A stretch of DNA of 64,000 nt, from assembly GCA_015272395.1 (NCBI GenBank), contig JACYLQ010000006.1, forward strand, positions 62,001 to 126,000, given 5' to 3'. The DNA is from Calothrix sp. C42_A2020_038 (GTDB lineage: Bacteria; Cyanobacteriota; Cyanobacteriia; Cyanobacteriales; Nostocaceae). Under the pieces are notes generated by a model that saw only the letters and a list, made by a program, of their open reading frames with translations, ran no database searches and had not been told where the DNA came from. The translations under genes and the position numbers were made by a program. How positions within the stretch are numbered: the stretch's first letter is position 1; every line of letters starts with the position of its first letter. This document shows, one piece after another, positions 36,694 to 45,050 of this stretch.

Positions 36694-37158
36694 CTATTTA
36701 CCTAAATAGTTAAATTCAAATACATCATAACTTCCACCACGCAAAACAGACTCGGTATGTTTACCTTGTAAACGTTGGCCGAGAGTTTGTTCTAAGACGC
36801 CCCATACGGCGCCAAGCGTGTATGTACATTTACGTTCCGAACCTTGGGGTTCTCCTGCGGAGCATAAGGTTTCGCTAGTGTAGACTTTGACTGTATCACC
36901 TTCGGTAATAATTTTTTCAATTTGACATAGACGTGTGCCGTTTTTACCTAATACATAACTAAGTTTATTCGCAACATCATCAAGCGACATCGTTGAAGCG
37001 TCCAAACCAAGTTGATTTGCAACTTGTTTACCGCGCGCACGACCAGCTGCCGTTAAAGCAATTGCTGTAGCTTTTTCCCCTAAAGCATCTTCCATTCCGA
37101 CAATCGCGGCTTTAAAGCAAATAATACTGCTAAAATCTCCCAAAGTAGGACGTAACAT
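36694..37158 (-). CDS. V4R-like small-molecule/metal-binding domain protein
   Basis: A 154-residue single-domain protein. It shows a helical first half ('FKAAIVGMEDALGEKATAIA', 'LTAAGRARGKQVANQLG') and a beta-rich Cys-containing second half ('VYTSETLCSAGEPQGSERK', 'CTYTLGAVWGVLEQTLGQRL', 'YDVFEFNYLG'). This pattern resembles 4-vinyl-reductase-like (V4R) sensor domains, in which paired cysteines bind zinc or a ligand. The identification is tentative. It is last in a minus-strand series after the globin, roadblock and GTPase genes, 368 bases from the globin gene, so it may be transcribed separately. Confidence 0.5.
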   Translation of the reverse strand: MLRPTLGDFSSIICFKAAIVGMEDALGEKATAIALTAAGRARGKQVANQLGLDASTMSLDDVANKLSYVLGKNGTRLCQIEKIITEGDTVKVYTSETLCSAGEPQGSERKCTYTLGAVWGVLEQTLGQRLQGKHTESVLRGGSYDVFEFNYLGK

Positions 37159-37526
37159 TGATTAGTACTCCTGTAAATTTAATTGGTCAATTAATGGTTA
37201 TATTAGAAATTGTGTTGGTAAATACATTCCTGTTTGCAAGAAAACTTTGATTTATATAGCTAATCTCCCTATATACCCTAGTGGTCTATGTCATAAGTTT
37301 TAGGGGTATAAATAATATCTTGTGGGTCAGGCATCCCTGCCTGACCAATGAACAGGCGATAATGACATCAACCACTGTGACAAGAGGGTTTAGGAAATCT
37401 ATTTATTTTCAAGATATACGGGTCTTTCATAATACATACAAAACTTCAATAAATCTCAAAAAATAACTTTCCCCATACATTATGTATACATACTGTCAGT
37501 GTACGGGGAAAATTAGGTGTAGAGTA
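37159..37526. other. Gap with dispersed repeats between V4R-like and globin genes
   Basis: No gene supported. It contains a copy of the TAGTGGT...CATAAGTTTT repeat at 37280-37310 and the GGTCAGGCATCCCTGCCTGACC palindrome at 37325-37346. A 61-codon plus frame over these repeats is not credible. Confidence 0.5.
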
Positions 37527-38084
37527 TTACATAGATTTAGCACCGGTTGTAATCAAGCGTCGGAACAAACCTTCAGTCCAACCAGTTTCTTGTAGTACTG
37601 CAGAAGAAGAAACTTCGACGTATGCTTGCTCAATAAAAGCTAAATCTATCATGCAAATTCGTCCTAGCGTGTCTTTGAGGTCTTCGCTCTTACCATCTTT
37701 GATAAGATGCTTACCGACTTGGTGTACTACTGTTGCCATTGCTGGAACAACATGTTGAGGACCGATACCCAAACGGACGTGAACAAGACCGATTTTCCAA
37801 CGACGTTCTGCATATGCGCTACCCCAGTCGTCCATACCAGTAAACATTTCATGGAACCAGTGAATGAACGTTTCGCGTAGACGATGAATTCTTCCATTTC
37901 CTCCATCATCAACTATCGCACTCATTTCTGGGTCGCGTCCAAGATATTCGTAGAAATGTTCAGCCATTTCTGGAGCTAATTTTAATCCCCATTCCGCTTC
38001 TGATTTGAGTAAAGCTTTATCAGCATCTGTAAAGCTAATCCGTTTTTTGAGCGTAGATATAAAAGCGTGTGGGTCTAAAGCCAT
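37527..38084 (-). CDS. Stand-alone sensor globin (globin-coupled-sensor type)
   Basis: A 185-residue haem protein with no output domain. 'WGLKLAPEMAEHFYEYLGRD' and 'LRETFIHWFHEMFTGMDD' are the early helices, and 'RRWKIGLVHVRLGIGPQHVV' is the F-helix region with the proximal histidine (LVHVRLGI), the typical sensor-globin motif. 'LIKDGKSEDLKDTLGRICMI' continues the fold. Such domains bind O2, NO or CO and are normally fused to chemotaxis, cyclase or kinase modules. Here it is single-domain, with roadblock and GTPase genes just upstream on the same strand (156 bases). Confidence 0.8.
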   Translation of the reverse strand: MALDPHAFISTLKKRISFTDADKALLKSEAEWGLKLAPEMAEHFYEYLGRDPEMSAIVDDGGNGRIHRLRETFIHWFHEMFTGMDDWGSAYAERRWKIGLVHVRLGIGPQHVVPAMATVVHQVGKHLIKDGKSEDLKDTLGRICMIDLAFIEQAYVEVSSSAVLQETGWTEGLFRRLITTGAKSM

Positions 38085-38240
38085 AACATTGAACTCCTAA
38101 CTGTAATCTAATGAGAGTAAGTTTTAAAAGTATTGATGCAACAAGTTCTGATAACCCACGTTTCTAAATTCTGATTTTTAGCTTTACCTGCAATTATTTA
38201 AATTCAGCAATCCAGCCATCCGAATAAGGACTGTTATTAA

Positions 38241-38864
38241 TTAACCTAACAAAGGGGCTAGTCTCGATACCACCCGTTTGAGTTCTAAGAATAAAATACC
38301 TTGTTTAACAGCTGCGCTTGCTAGTACGAGTAATACTGCATCAGTACCGCAACCGATCAGCACACCATAACCTTTTTCACCTTCAACAACGATACGCTCG
38401 ACGTTGCCGCGCGCGAGTTCACGTCCAATTCTTTCACCAAGCGATAGCATCGATGCGGACATTGCAGCAGTTCGCTCTTCATCCATTCCACCCGGCAACA
38501 CTGATGCGAGTGCCAGACCATCTGGACTTACTAATGCAGCACCTTGAACATCGGGGGCGCCTGTAACAAAGTTTTGCAGTTCTTGTTGCAACATTGAAAT
38601 GTTAATCATGTTTTTTCCTTTAGAAATAGTTGGTAATTCAGTAACAGTTAATTCATCGGTAGGAGTTGTTGGTTCATGAGCGACGGTAGCAGAAAATGCT
38701 TCATTTGATGGTGTTACCTCTGAAGGTGTTTCATCTAAAGGTATTTCAGGTGGCTCCGTCTCTGTTGGTTTGGTTGATTCCTCCAACTCCAATGCATTTG
38801 CTGACTCAGGAGACGTTTGTTGGAATCCACCCATGAGTAGCTTCAGGATTCTGCCTAAAGCCAT
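38241..38864 (-). CDS. Roadblock/LC7 (MglB-like) protein with N-terminal extension
   Basis: A 207-residue protein. The C-terminal 122 residues form a roadblock/LC7 domain ('ISMLQQELQNFVTGAPDVQG', 'AALVSPDGLALASVLPGG', 'NVERIVVEGEKGYGVLIGCG'). MglB-type domains of this family act as GTPase-activating or scaffold partners of small GTPases. The first 85 residues are an amphipathic start (MALGRILKLLMGGF) and an acidic Pro/Thr/Glu-rich linker. An internal ATG ending at 38609 has AAAGGA eight bases upstream and would give just the roadblock domain. It is 173 bases downstream of the GTPase gene. Confidence 0.83.
   Translation of the reverse strand: MALGRILKLLMGGFQQTSPESANALELEESTKPTETEPPEIPLDETPSEVTPSNEAFSATVAHEPTTPTDELTVTELPTISKGKNMINISMLQQELQNFVTGAPDVQGAALVSPDGLALASVLPGGMDEERTAAMSASMLSLGERIGRELARGNVERIVVEGEKGYGVLIGCGTDAVLLVLASAAVKQGILFLELKRVVSRLAPLLG
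38602..38622 (-). promoter_or_regulatory. Internal ribosome-binding site and start inside the roadblock gene
   Basis: On the minus strand the sequence reads AAAGGAAAAAACATG, an AAAGGA motif at good spacing before codon 86 of the longer frame. It could produce a short 122-residue MglB-like form, or mark the true start if the long form is not made. Confidence 0.5.
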
Positions 38865-39037
38865 AGCGGTTTATCTGGTTATTTTTTCTGATTTTCTGAT
38901 GTTCTTCTCACCACATAGACACTATCAGTATTATCTCTAAGACTTTGCAAAACATAACCTGGGTAAGGTAAAAAATAGTTTAAGAAATAATAAGGGTTAT
39001 GTTATGTATTACAATTTTTTCTGCAAATGATTTATCT

Positions 39038-39577
39038 TTACGAATGATGTAGATAGCAGTCAGTCAATGATTCAACAAGGGTAATCAAAGCAGAACGCAC
39101 TGATACTGGCTCAGTCGCGTTGACAGTCACAAATGGTACTGAATCATCCCATATGCCCAACCCCAATGCAATATCTTCTGCTTCCCAGGCGCCTGGACAG
39201 TCTGAATGAGTAATGCCAACCAAGTAAGGAATGTTTGTCCGCTGTTTACAAAAATGAAGAATCTTACGGTTTTGACGTAAATGTTCAGGACGGTGTGCAT
39301 CAATCAGCAAAATATAAGCATGAGCTTTCTGGATTAAGATATCCCACATAAAATCAAACCGAGCTTGTCCGGGTGTACCATATAAGTGCAGCGATTGATT
39401 TGGACTGATTGTCAGGCGCCCAAAATCTAAAGCGACAGTAGTATTTGCTTTAATTTCTACCAATTCATCAGTCGCGCGTCTGTCAGTGTCAACAACATCA
39501 ATTTCGCTAATTGTGCGAATAAAACTTGTTTTTCCTGCACCAACGTTTCCTGTGACTACAATACGTAGGATTTCCAT
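39038..39577 (-). CDS. Small Ras-like GTPase of the MglA/CvnD type
   Basis: A 179-residue GTPase. The P-loop is 'VVTGNVGAGKTSFIRTI' (G1, residues 7-23). The G3 region reads 'LHLYGTPGQARFDFMWDIL'. Tyr-Gly replace the usual Asp, as in the CvnD/conservon-type GTPases, which share the TPGQxRFxFMW string. The G4 NKxD motif is replaced by 'ITHSD', so guanine specificity may be relaxed. It pairs with the roadblock gene 173 bases downstream, the same pairing as MglA-MglB and CvnD-CvnB. It probably cycles between states to control a membrane-localised process. The target is unknown. Confidence 0.83.
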   Translation of the reverse strand: MEILRIVVTGNVGAGKTSFIRTISEIDVVDTDRRATDELVEIKANTTVALDFGRLTISPNQSLHLYGTPGQARFDFMWDILIQKAHAYILLIDAHRPEHLRQNRKILHFCKQRTNIPYLVGITHSDCPGAWEAEDIALGLGIWDDSVPFVTVNATEPVSVRSALITLVESLTDCYLHHS

Positions 39578-40052
39578 AACAGATAAATTTATAGAACCTA
39601 TAATTTTCTTACTTTCATAACTTGTTCTAGTTCAATAAATACACACCTGAATTTTTGTAGATCAAAAAATCTCTTCTACTAAACTTATAACTTATAAGCT
39701 TTGCAACCAAAAATAGAGTTTATTTACATCAATCCTAAAAGCTTTGACATTTTTATAGCAGTTCCTAGTCAAACAAGGTATGGAATAATTCATTATATTT
39801 CTTGTGGGGTAGGCATTCTTACCCGCCGAAATGTACTTTATTAGAACGGGAAACGCTTGCCGTACCTTCAAAAATACACTTTTAAGTAAATACAATTAAT
39901 AATTAAGTATTGGAAAATACAGCCAATTACATAGTAACATAAATTTTGAGAGTTATATTTACCGAGCGTCAGTTTGGATTTTGTCACAATAGGAATCCGT
40001 GCTGCACCTGGTAAATATTGCACGGAGTTTAGGAGAGTCAAGCAGCGTATTT
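39578..40052. other. Gap between DUF4388 and GTPase genes with a dispersed repeat
   Basis: No supported gene. It holds an inverted copy of the AAAGTACAT..GCGGGTAAGAATGCC repeat at 39801-39846. The rest is AT-rich and includes the probable promoter of the GTPase gene just above 39577. Confidence 0.5.
39801..39846 (-). repeat. Dispersed 'gcgggtAAGAATGCCtaccccac' repeat
   Basis: Near reverse complement of 20062-20105, with the shared TTCTAATAAAGTACAT flank, the short inverted repeat and the terminal CCCCACAAG. Confidence 0.65.
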
Positions 40053-40898
40053 CTAGGCTTTACTCTTTAAAAAACCAACTAAGTTTTGCAAAAACGAAGT
40101 ACTTACTTTCGATAGTTGAGATTTTTGAGTGTTCTGATTTGGTAAATAGTCGTTAAAATTTTGTGAGTTTGATAATAAGGGAACTTCTTCAACTAAGCCA
40201 GCAACCATTAATCTAAAAGCAACTTGCTGGATAGTTGCAACATGCTGATTAAGTTGAGATGATAGAGCATTTAAACTCACATTCCCATCTGCAAATTCCC
40301 ATAACTGCCATTCTAGAGGGTGCAGGTGGAGTTGTGTTTTAGCTGTTGTAATTGCTGAAATTGCAGAACTTGTATCAGGTAGAGCGTCTGCTAAAGCATC
40401 CCAGTTTTTTAATACTCGTAAAGCCATTAACGTAACTTCTGTCGCCCGTAAACTGATACCAGTCATTTCACTCGTCGGTAAAATCGCTTTGGTATCAAGT
40501 TTAAATACACCTTTTTGAATCTCAAACAATTGTCTGACTTGCTGCAATTGACTAGCAAATAATAGATTAAGTTGCTCTCCACTCAATATTTCTAAAGTTT
40601 TGAGATGTAAACCTAGAGGTGTATCTGTAGGTGTCTGAAAACGAATTCTTCTGACTGCTTGTCCGGTGACCCAACCACGTTGCTCCATTTTTTCGATTAA
40701 CCCCTGTCCATTTAATCGATTTGCAGCAGCAACAACATGTCCTTGTCGAAACCATATATAGTAATACTGTGACTTCGAGCCAATAACTTTCAAGTTAGGT
40801 AAAGTACAAACCGTCAGACAACCGGACTTTCTGCCTTGGTCAATCAGCTGAAATAGTTCAGCTAAAGAAAAATCTGTGAAGGAACTAGATAGAGTCAT
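40053..40898 (-). CDS. DUF4388 domain protein
   Basis: A 281-residue protein when started at the ATG ending at 40898 (MTLSSSFTDFSLAELFQLID). A GTG 14 codons upstream is possible but less natural. The N-terminal DUF4388 unit shows 'LIDQGRKSGCLTV' and 'YYIWFRQGHVVAAANRLNGQ' followed by 'GLIEKMEQRGWVTG'. The C-terminal half is winged-helix-like ('QLWEFADGNVSLNALSSQLN', 'VATIQQVAFRLMVAGLVEEV'). DUF4388 proteins occur beside response regulators and GTPase modules. It lies upstream of the GTPase gene on the same strand, 475 bases away, and is plausibly part of the same signalling group. Confidence 0.75.
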   Translation of the reverse strand: MTLSSSFTDFSLAELFQLIDQGRKSGCLTVCTLPNLKVIGSKSQYYYIWFRQGHVVAAANRLNGQGLIEKMEQRGWVTGQAVRRIRFQTPTDTPLGLHLKTLEILSGEQLNLLFASQLQQVRQLFEIQKGVFKLDTKAILPTSEMTGISLRATEVTLMALRVLKNWDALADALPDTSSAISAITTAKTQLHLHPLEWQLWEFADGNVSLNALSSQLNQHVATIQQVAFRLMVAGLVEEVPLLSNSQNFNDYLPNQNTQKSQLSKVSTSFLQNLVGFLKSKA

Positions 40899-41414
40899 TT
40901 GTTTTAGAGCTACTGTATATAAATTTATACAAAGCTGCACCTTTTAAAATATTTGGCTCGCTACAAGCTTTTTATAACTCCGCCAAAGACTTATGCGCCT
41001 TAGTCTCTGTACTAAATAAAAGGATAGTTCATTTTTTGAAGATCAAAATAAGTAATAACACTGCTAGCCAAATTTGCAACCACATCTTTTAAGTGATTTT
41101 ACTTAGAAAAATTTATTGTTATAGTTAAAAATACTTAAGTAATTATTGTGATATAAACAACTATTTTAATTTTGATTGTATTTTGATGCCCGTCTCGTGC
41201 TAAAAAATACAGCCAAAAATAAATAACACATACAAATGTTGATTTTTCTAATGTGTTCGTTAAATTATATAAACTCTATGCAATGTATAGATATAAATCT
41301 ATGAGTGATTGATCAAAGAAAAATTAATATATTTTCACAATCTAAAAGATTTAGGATTTTAGAATTTAATCCAAAATCCAAAATCGATTCGTCGAAGACA
41401 AATCCAAGATCAAA
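40899..41414. other. AT-rich gap between DUF1995 and DUF4388 genes
   Basis: About 500 bases, no gene seen. 41340-41395 has the imperfect direct and inverted repeat GGATTTTAGAATTTAATCC / AATCCAAAATCC, common in filamentous cyanobacteria. The part next to 40899 probably contains the DUF4388 promoter. Confidence 0.5.
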
Positions 41415-42149
41415 TCAGTTGCTTAATGCCTTTAAGAACCGCTGTAAACCTTTTAACATACTAGGTTTCTTAGCAGGCGCCTCTGGGTTGGATGTGTTAG
41501 GTTGTCCTTTAGCAAGAATCATATCGATTTCTTCACCTGATGGTTTTTTGGGTAATTCTGCAACTTTTTCGTAATTACCTCCATTTTCGCCCCATACTTC
41601 CCATATGCCTGGGTAGCAGCGAAACACAGCTGCTTCTTCAAATATGGGACGTAGGTAGTAACATGATTCGATGGTTTTTATAAATCTTTCACGAGTTTGG
41701 CGTGCAGCATAACCAATACCAACAGTGCCAGCATCTTCAAGACGTGGGTTAAGCATTACGAAGGGACGTTCACCAATTACCTGACAAAGCTGTTCTAATT
41801 GAGGTACTTCTACCGAGGTTGGGGAAATAAATAAGAATATTTCATCTTCGGGCTGAATTTTTGATTGAAGCGAGGCTGACCGACCTGTACCAATATCTTC
41901 AATTTTGTATGGTACACCTGCCCACTCACGACGCGCTAAGGCGCAGGCGCCTGCATCTGCAAAGAAAACCTTGAGTTTATCACCATAAGTTTCAAAAGCT
42001 GGGATAAATTGCTCTGCAACGGGCATAAACTTGAGTTCGGGGAAAAGCAACTCAACCTGCAAACGAGTTTGACCATCGGCTATTGCGGCTTGAGTTGCTT
42101 GAATAGCTTGGATAATCGCGTCTTCTAAAGTCTTTGGTAATTCAGTCAT
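41415..42149 (-). CDS. DUF1995 family protein (LPA3-like)
   Basis: A 244-residue cytosolic or stromal-type protein of the DUF1995 family, which includes plant LPA3, needed for photosystem II accumulation. Conserved parts: 'LEDAIIQAIQATQAAIADGQ', 'RLQVELLFPELKFMPVAEQF', 'EDEIFLFISPTSVEVPQLEQ' and 'RPFVMLNPRLEDAGTVGIGY'. 'SCYYLRPIFEEAAVFRCYPG' closes the domain. The last 45 residues are a charged tail. The cyanobacterial role is untested as far as I know. It is divergent from the Uma2 gene, 155 bases apart. Confidence 0.8.
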   Translation of the reverse strand: MTELPKTLEDAIIQAIQATQAAIADGQTRLQVELLFPELKFMPVAEQFIPAFETYGDKLKVFFADAGACALARREWAGVPYKIEDIGTGRSASLQSKIQPEDEIFLFISPTSVEVPQLEQLCQVIGERPFVMLNPRLEDAGTVGIGYAARQTRERFIKTIESCYYLRPIFEEAAVFRCYPGIWEVWGENGGNYEKVAELPKKPSGEEIDMILAKGQPNTSNPEAPAKKPSMLKGLQRFLKALSN

Positions 42150-42304
42150 TTTTCAACTAATTAAAAAATCTATATTAGGTTGTCATCACTAACCTCTAAT
42201 TCTACATTCCCAGTAAGCACAGGACTTACAACCATAGCCAGCACTCATAAGCACTTGTTTTAAGTGCTAAAATCATTGCAATAACGAGAGTAAAAACTAG
42301 ACTT

Positions 42305-42922
42305 GTGTCCACTTATACTTACAACGTCAATCAGACTGGTAAGGCGCCAATTCCAACGGAACCAGTTTGGCGTTTTAGTGTTAAGCAGTACCATGAAATG
42401 ATTCAGCTTGGTATAATCACTGAAGACGACCCTGTAGAATTGCTTGAAGGGTGGATTATTCAAAAAATGCCAAAAAATCCCCCGCATCGGGTTGCAAATA
42501 AGTTAGTACGTAATACCTTTGAACAGATAGTTCCTGCTGGTTGGTACGTTGATGCTCAGGAACCAGTTACTTTAGAAGACAGTGAACCTGAGCCAGATGT
42601 TGTAATTGTCAAGGGTGCTACTCGTGATTACATTGAACGCCACCCTGGTTCGCAAGATTTGGCTTTAGTTGTAGAAATCGCTGACTCGACACTTGAGCGC
42701 GATAGAAGTTACAAAAAACGTATTTACGCCCGCGCGGGAATAGCTATTTATTGGATAGTTAATCTTCCGGAACAGAAAATCGAAGTTTACACTCAACCTG
42801 ATAATTCAATTGAAGAACCAACATATAAACGGCGCCAAGATTACGATTCATCCTCACAGGTAAGTGTAATTATTGATGGGCTTGAAGTTGGTAAAGTATT
42901 TGTGCGAGATTTGCTACCTTGA
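42305..42922 (+). CDS. Uma2 family protein (DUF820, PD-(D/E)XK nuclease fold)
   Basis: A 205-residue protein starting with GTG. The PD-(D/E)XK elements are visible: 'LLEGWIIQKMPKNPPHRVA', 'TLEDSEPEPDVVIVKG' (metal-binding Asp), 'DLALVVEIADSTLERDRSYK' (ExA and Lys) and 'IAIYWIVNLPEQKIEVYTQP'. All putative catalytic residues (D, ExA, K) are present. Uma2 genes are very numerous in cyanobacterial genomes and have been linked to mobile elements; their true substrate is unknown. A second, divergent copy is at 59956. Confidence 0.88.
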   Translation: MSTYTYNVNQTGKAPIPTEPVWRFSVKQYHEMIQLGIITEDDPVELLEGWIIQKMPKNPPHRVANKLVRNTFEQIVPAGWYVDAQEPVTLEDSEPEPDVVIVKGATRDYIERHPGSQDLALVVEIADSTLERDRSYKKRIYARAGIAIYWIVNLPEQKIEVYTQPDNSIEEPTYKRRQDYDSSSQVSVIIDGLEVGKVFVRDLLP

Positions 42923-42926
42923 AATG

Positions 42927-43083
42927 CAACGGATGAGTTATATCATCTCGGTTTATTACCCAACCCGGTAGAAACGTTACATGTAAAGTCTCTACGAAGT
43001 TTTTGTTACGATTACACACATGCATATTACCTATTCGTTACATCCGTTTATCATCCGTTGCCAATCTTCCTACCCACCAAATT
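42927..43083. repeat. AACGGATG-type dispersed repeat with GTAGAAACG palindrome
   Basis: GCAACGGATGAG at 42926 and the inverted CATCCGTTGCCAATC at 43050-43065 flank a GTAGAAACGTTAC..GTCTCTAC palindrome (42968-42995). The inner and outer elements belong to two repeat families found elsewhere in the window, so one may have landed in the other. Confidence 0.6.
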
Positions 43084-44226
43084 TTAAAGTCTGTTCACGA
43101 CTTGCTTTAAAACCATCGCTGTCCAATCTACATCTTCTTGCGTGGTGTCTTTTCCTAGTGTCATTCTAATTGCTGAAGTCGCTGCCTTTTCTGAATATCC
43201 CATCGCTAAAAGTATTGGACTAGGACTAAGTTTGCCACTGCTACATGCTGAACCTGCACTTATTCCAATTCCTGCTAAGTTCATTTGCCGAACTAAATTT
43301 CTACCGTTTATTTTTTCTGTGTCACTAGATTCGATACAAGCACTAACGTGATGTGGTAAACGGTGTAATAAATCACCAGTAGGCATGAAACCAGGGATGT
43401 CTAGTAGCTGAGAAAATAAGCTGTCACGCAGTTTGATCAATCTCGGCGCCTCTTGTGTGATTTCTTGCGCTGCTAATTCTGCTGCTAACCCAAACCCCGC
43501 AATCATCCCTACTGCTTGTGTTCCCGAACGCAGTCGAGTTTCTTGCCCACCACCTAGTATTAGTGGCACAATCTCGACACCTGGACGAACATACAAGGCA
43601 CCTGCACCTTGGGCGCCATATATCTTATGACTCGATAAACTCAGTAAATCTACTGATGTGGATTGCACATCAATAGGTAAACGACCCGCAACTTGCACTG
43701 CATCAGTATGAAATAATATGCCTTTAGCACGCGTGATTTCGCTTAACTCGGCAATTGGTTGAATGGTTCCAACTTCGCTTTGTCCGTAAACTATAGATAC
43801 TAATACAGTATTATCTCGTATTGCGGCTTTCAAATCTTCAGGATTAACTCGCCCTTTTGCATCAACACCCAACCGCGTTACCTGCCATCCCCACAACTCC
43901 AACATCCGCGCAGGTTCACTAACCGCCGAATGCTCAACGTTGGAAATAATCAGATGTTGAGGTTGACTGTATAAACGCGCGATACCCATAATCGCTAAAT
44001 TATCAGCTTCTGTACCACCCGATGTAAATACAATCGACTCTGAGGTGGCAGCATTAATTAAACTCGCAACTTGGCACCGCGCCGTCTCCATTATCGTAGC
44101 AGCCCGTTGCCCCCATTCATGTAAACTAGAGGGATTGCCCCACTGTTGCATGAAAACAGATTGTATTAGTGTGGCAACTTCTGGGCGAGTCGGAGTAGTA
44201 GCACTGTAGTCAAGATAAATTTGCAT
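43084..44226 (-). CDS. Cysteine desulfurase (NifS/IscS family)
   Basis: PLP enzyme that takes sulfur from cysteine for Fe-S clusters and thio-cofactors. The N terminus 'IYLDYSATTPTRPEV' is diagnostic. 'HTDAVQVAGRLPIDV' holds the PLP-binding Asp and Gln, and 'LSLSSHKIYGAQGAGALYV' contains the Schiff-base lysine. The catalytic cysteine lies in 'GISAGSACSSGKLSPSPIL', a group I (NifS/IscS) loop. At 380 residues it is complete. No iscU or nif genes are nearby, so it is probably the housekeeping or tRNA-thiolation type rather than the nitrogenase-linked one. Confidence 0.9.
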   Translation of the reverse strand: MQIYLDYSATTPTRPEVATLIQSVFMQQWGNPSSLHEWGQRAATIMETARCQVASLINAATSESIVFTSGGTEADNLAIMGIARLYSQPQHLIISNVEHSAVSEPARMLELWGWQVTRLGVDAKGRVNPEDLKAAIRDNTVLVSIVYGQSEVGTIQPIAELSEITRAKGILFHTDAVQVAGRLPIDVQSTSVDLLSLSSHKIYGAQGAGALYVRPGVEIVPLILGGGQETRLRSGTQAVGMIAGFGLAAELAAQEITQEAPRLIKLRDSLFSQLLDIPGFMPTGDLLHRLPHHVSACIESSDTEKINGRNLVRQMNLAGIGISAGSACSSGKLSPSPILLAMGYSEKAATSAIRMTLGKDTTQEDVDWTAMVLKQVVNRL

Positions 44227-44389
44227 ACCTTAATCAATTTGGAACATATTTGGCAACGGGCTTGTCTCTATTGTCACGTTATATAGTTGTGCATTGCAAA
44301 CCTTTGCCTCTTTCCCCGTAGCTGTATCTATAGTGGGTAGATATTTCTACTTCAAAGTCATAACGACTTTGAATTTATTCAGATCGTAG

Positions 44390-44731
44390 TAAACAACTTC
44401 AGCCTTTACTGGAAGTGAATCAATGGAGTTGGCGCCTGATATCTTAATTATTCCTGTACCAGGTCACAGTAAAGGGCACACAGTTCTGCTCTATAAGAAC
44501 AAATTTCTATTTACTGGCGGCTACTTAGCGTGGTCGAGCAAAAACCAACAACTAATTGCTTTTCGGGACTACTGCTGGTATTCCTTTGCAGAACAAATTA
44601 AATCAATGCAGAAGCTTTTTAACTACACATTTGAATGGCTATTGCCTGGTCACGGTCGCAGGTATCACAGCAGCGCGGAAACAATGAAACAGCAAATGCA
44701 AAAATGCCTAACTTGGATGAAATCACTATGA
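44390..44731 (+). pseudogene. 5'-truncated metallo-beta-lactamase-fold hydrolase
   Basis: From the ATG at 44423 the frame gives 102 residues matching only the C-terminal part of an MBL-fold hydrolase: 'DILIIPVPGHSKGHTVLLYK', 'FLFTGGYLAW' and 'EWLLPGHGRRYH'. Family-like sequence (TTSAFTGSES) continues upstream of the ATG until a TAA at 44390, so the gene is cut there. The HxHxDH zinc motif is absent, and the next metal ligand, normally FTGD, is FTGG. It is most likely a decayed remnant, though a short expressed protein cannot be excluded. Confidence 0.7.
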
Positions 44732-45050
44732 CCAAAAATGTTTCCGGTAACTTCTGCTGGCGCCGGGAATCTCAGCTTTTGGATAACTATGAATGCAAAA
44801 AAAATAAAAAAAAATATTTGAGGTGCGCGGTGGCTATACACAAATTGTAGATATTGTGCTAATATATTTCAAACTTAAAAATTATTAGTGTGTATTCCCG
44901 TTAATTGTTGCATCAACAATTGGAATTAGCTTCGTTTATAAAACTTAAATAACGGGTTTATCTCTAGCTGTAACGAGTTATGAATACCAATATAGATCAA
45001 ATAATAATTCGGGTGCAGCAGGGAAAAAATAAAATTAATATACACACTTT
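44732..45050. other. Gap upstream of the histidine kinase gene
   Basis: About 320 bases, no gene. It contains an A-run (44799-44815) and an AT-rich stretch that should include the kinase promoter. No strong ribosome-binding site is seen before the ATG at 45051. Confidence 0.45.

Noticed and set aside
37281-37466. 61-codon plus frame between the V4R-like and globin genes
   Set aside because: Runs through two copies of dispersed repeats and has no ribosome-binding site.
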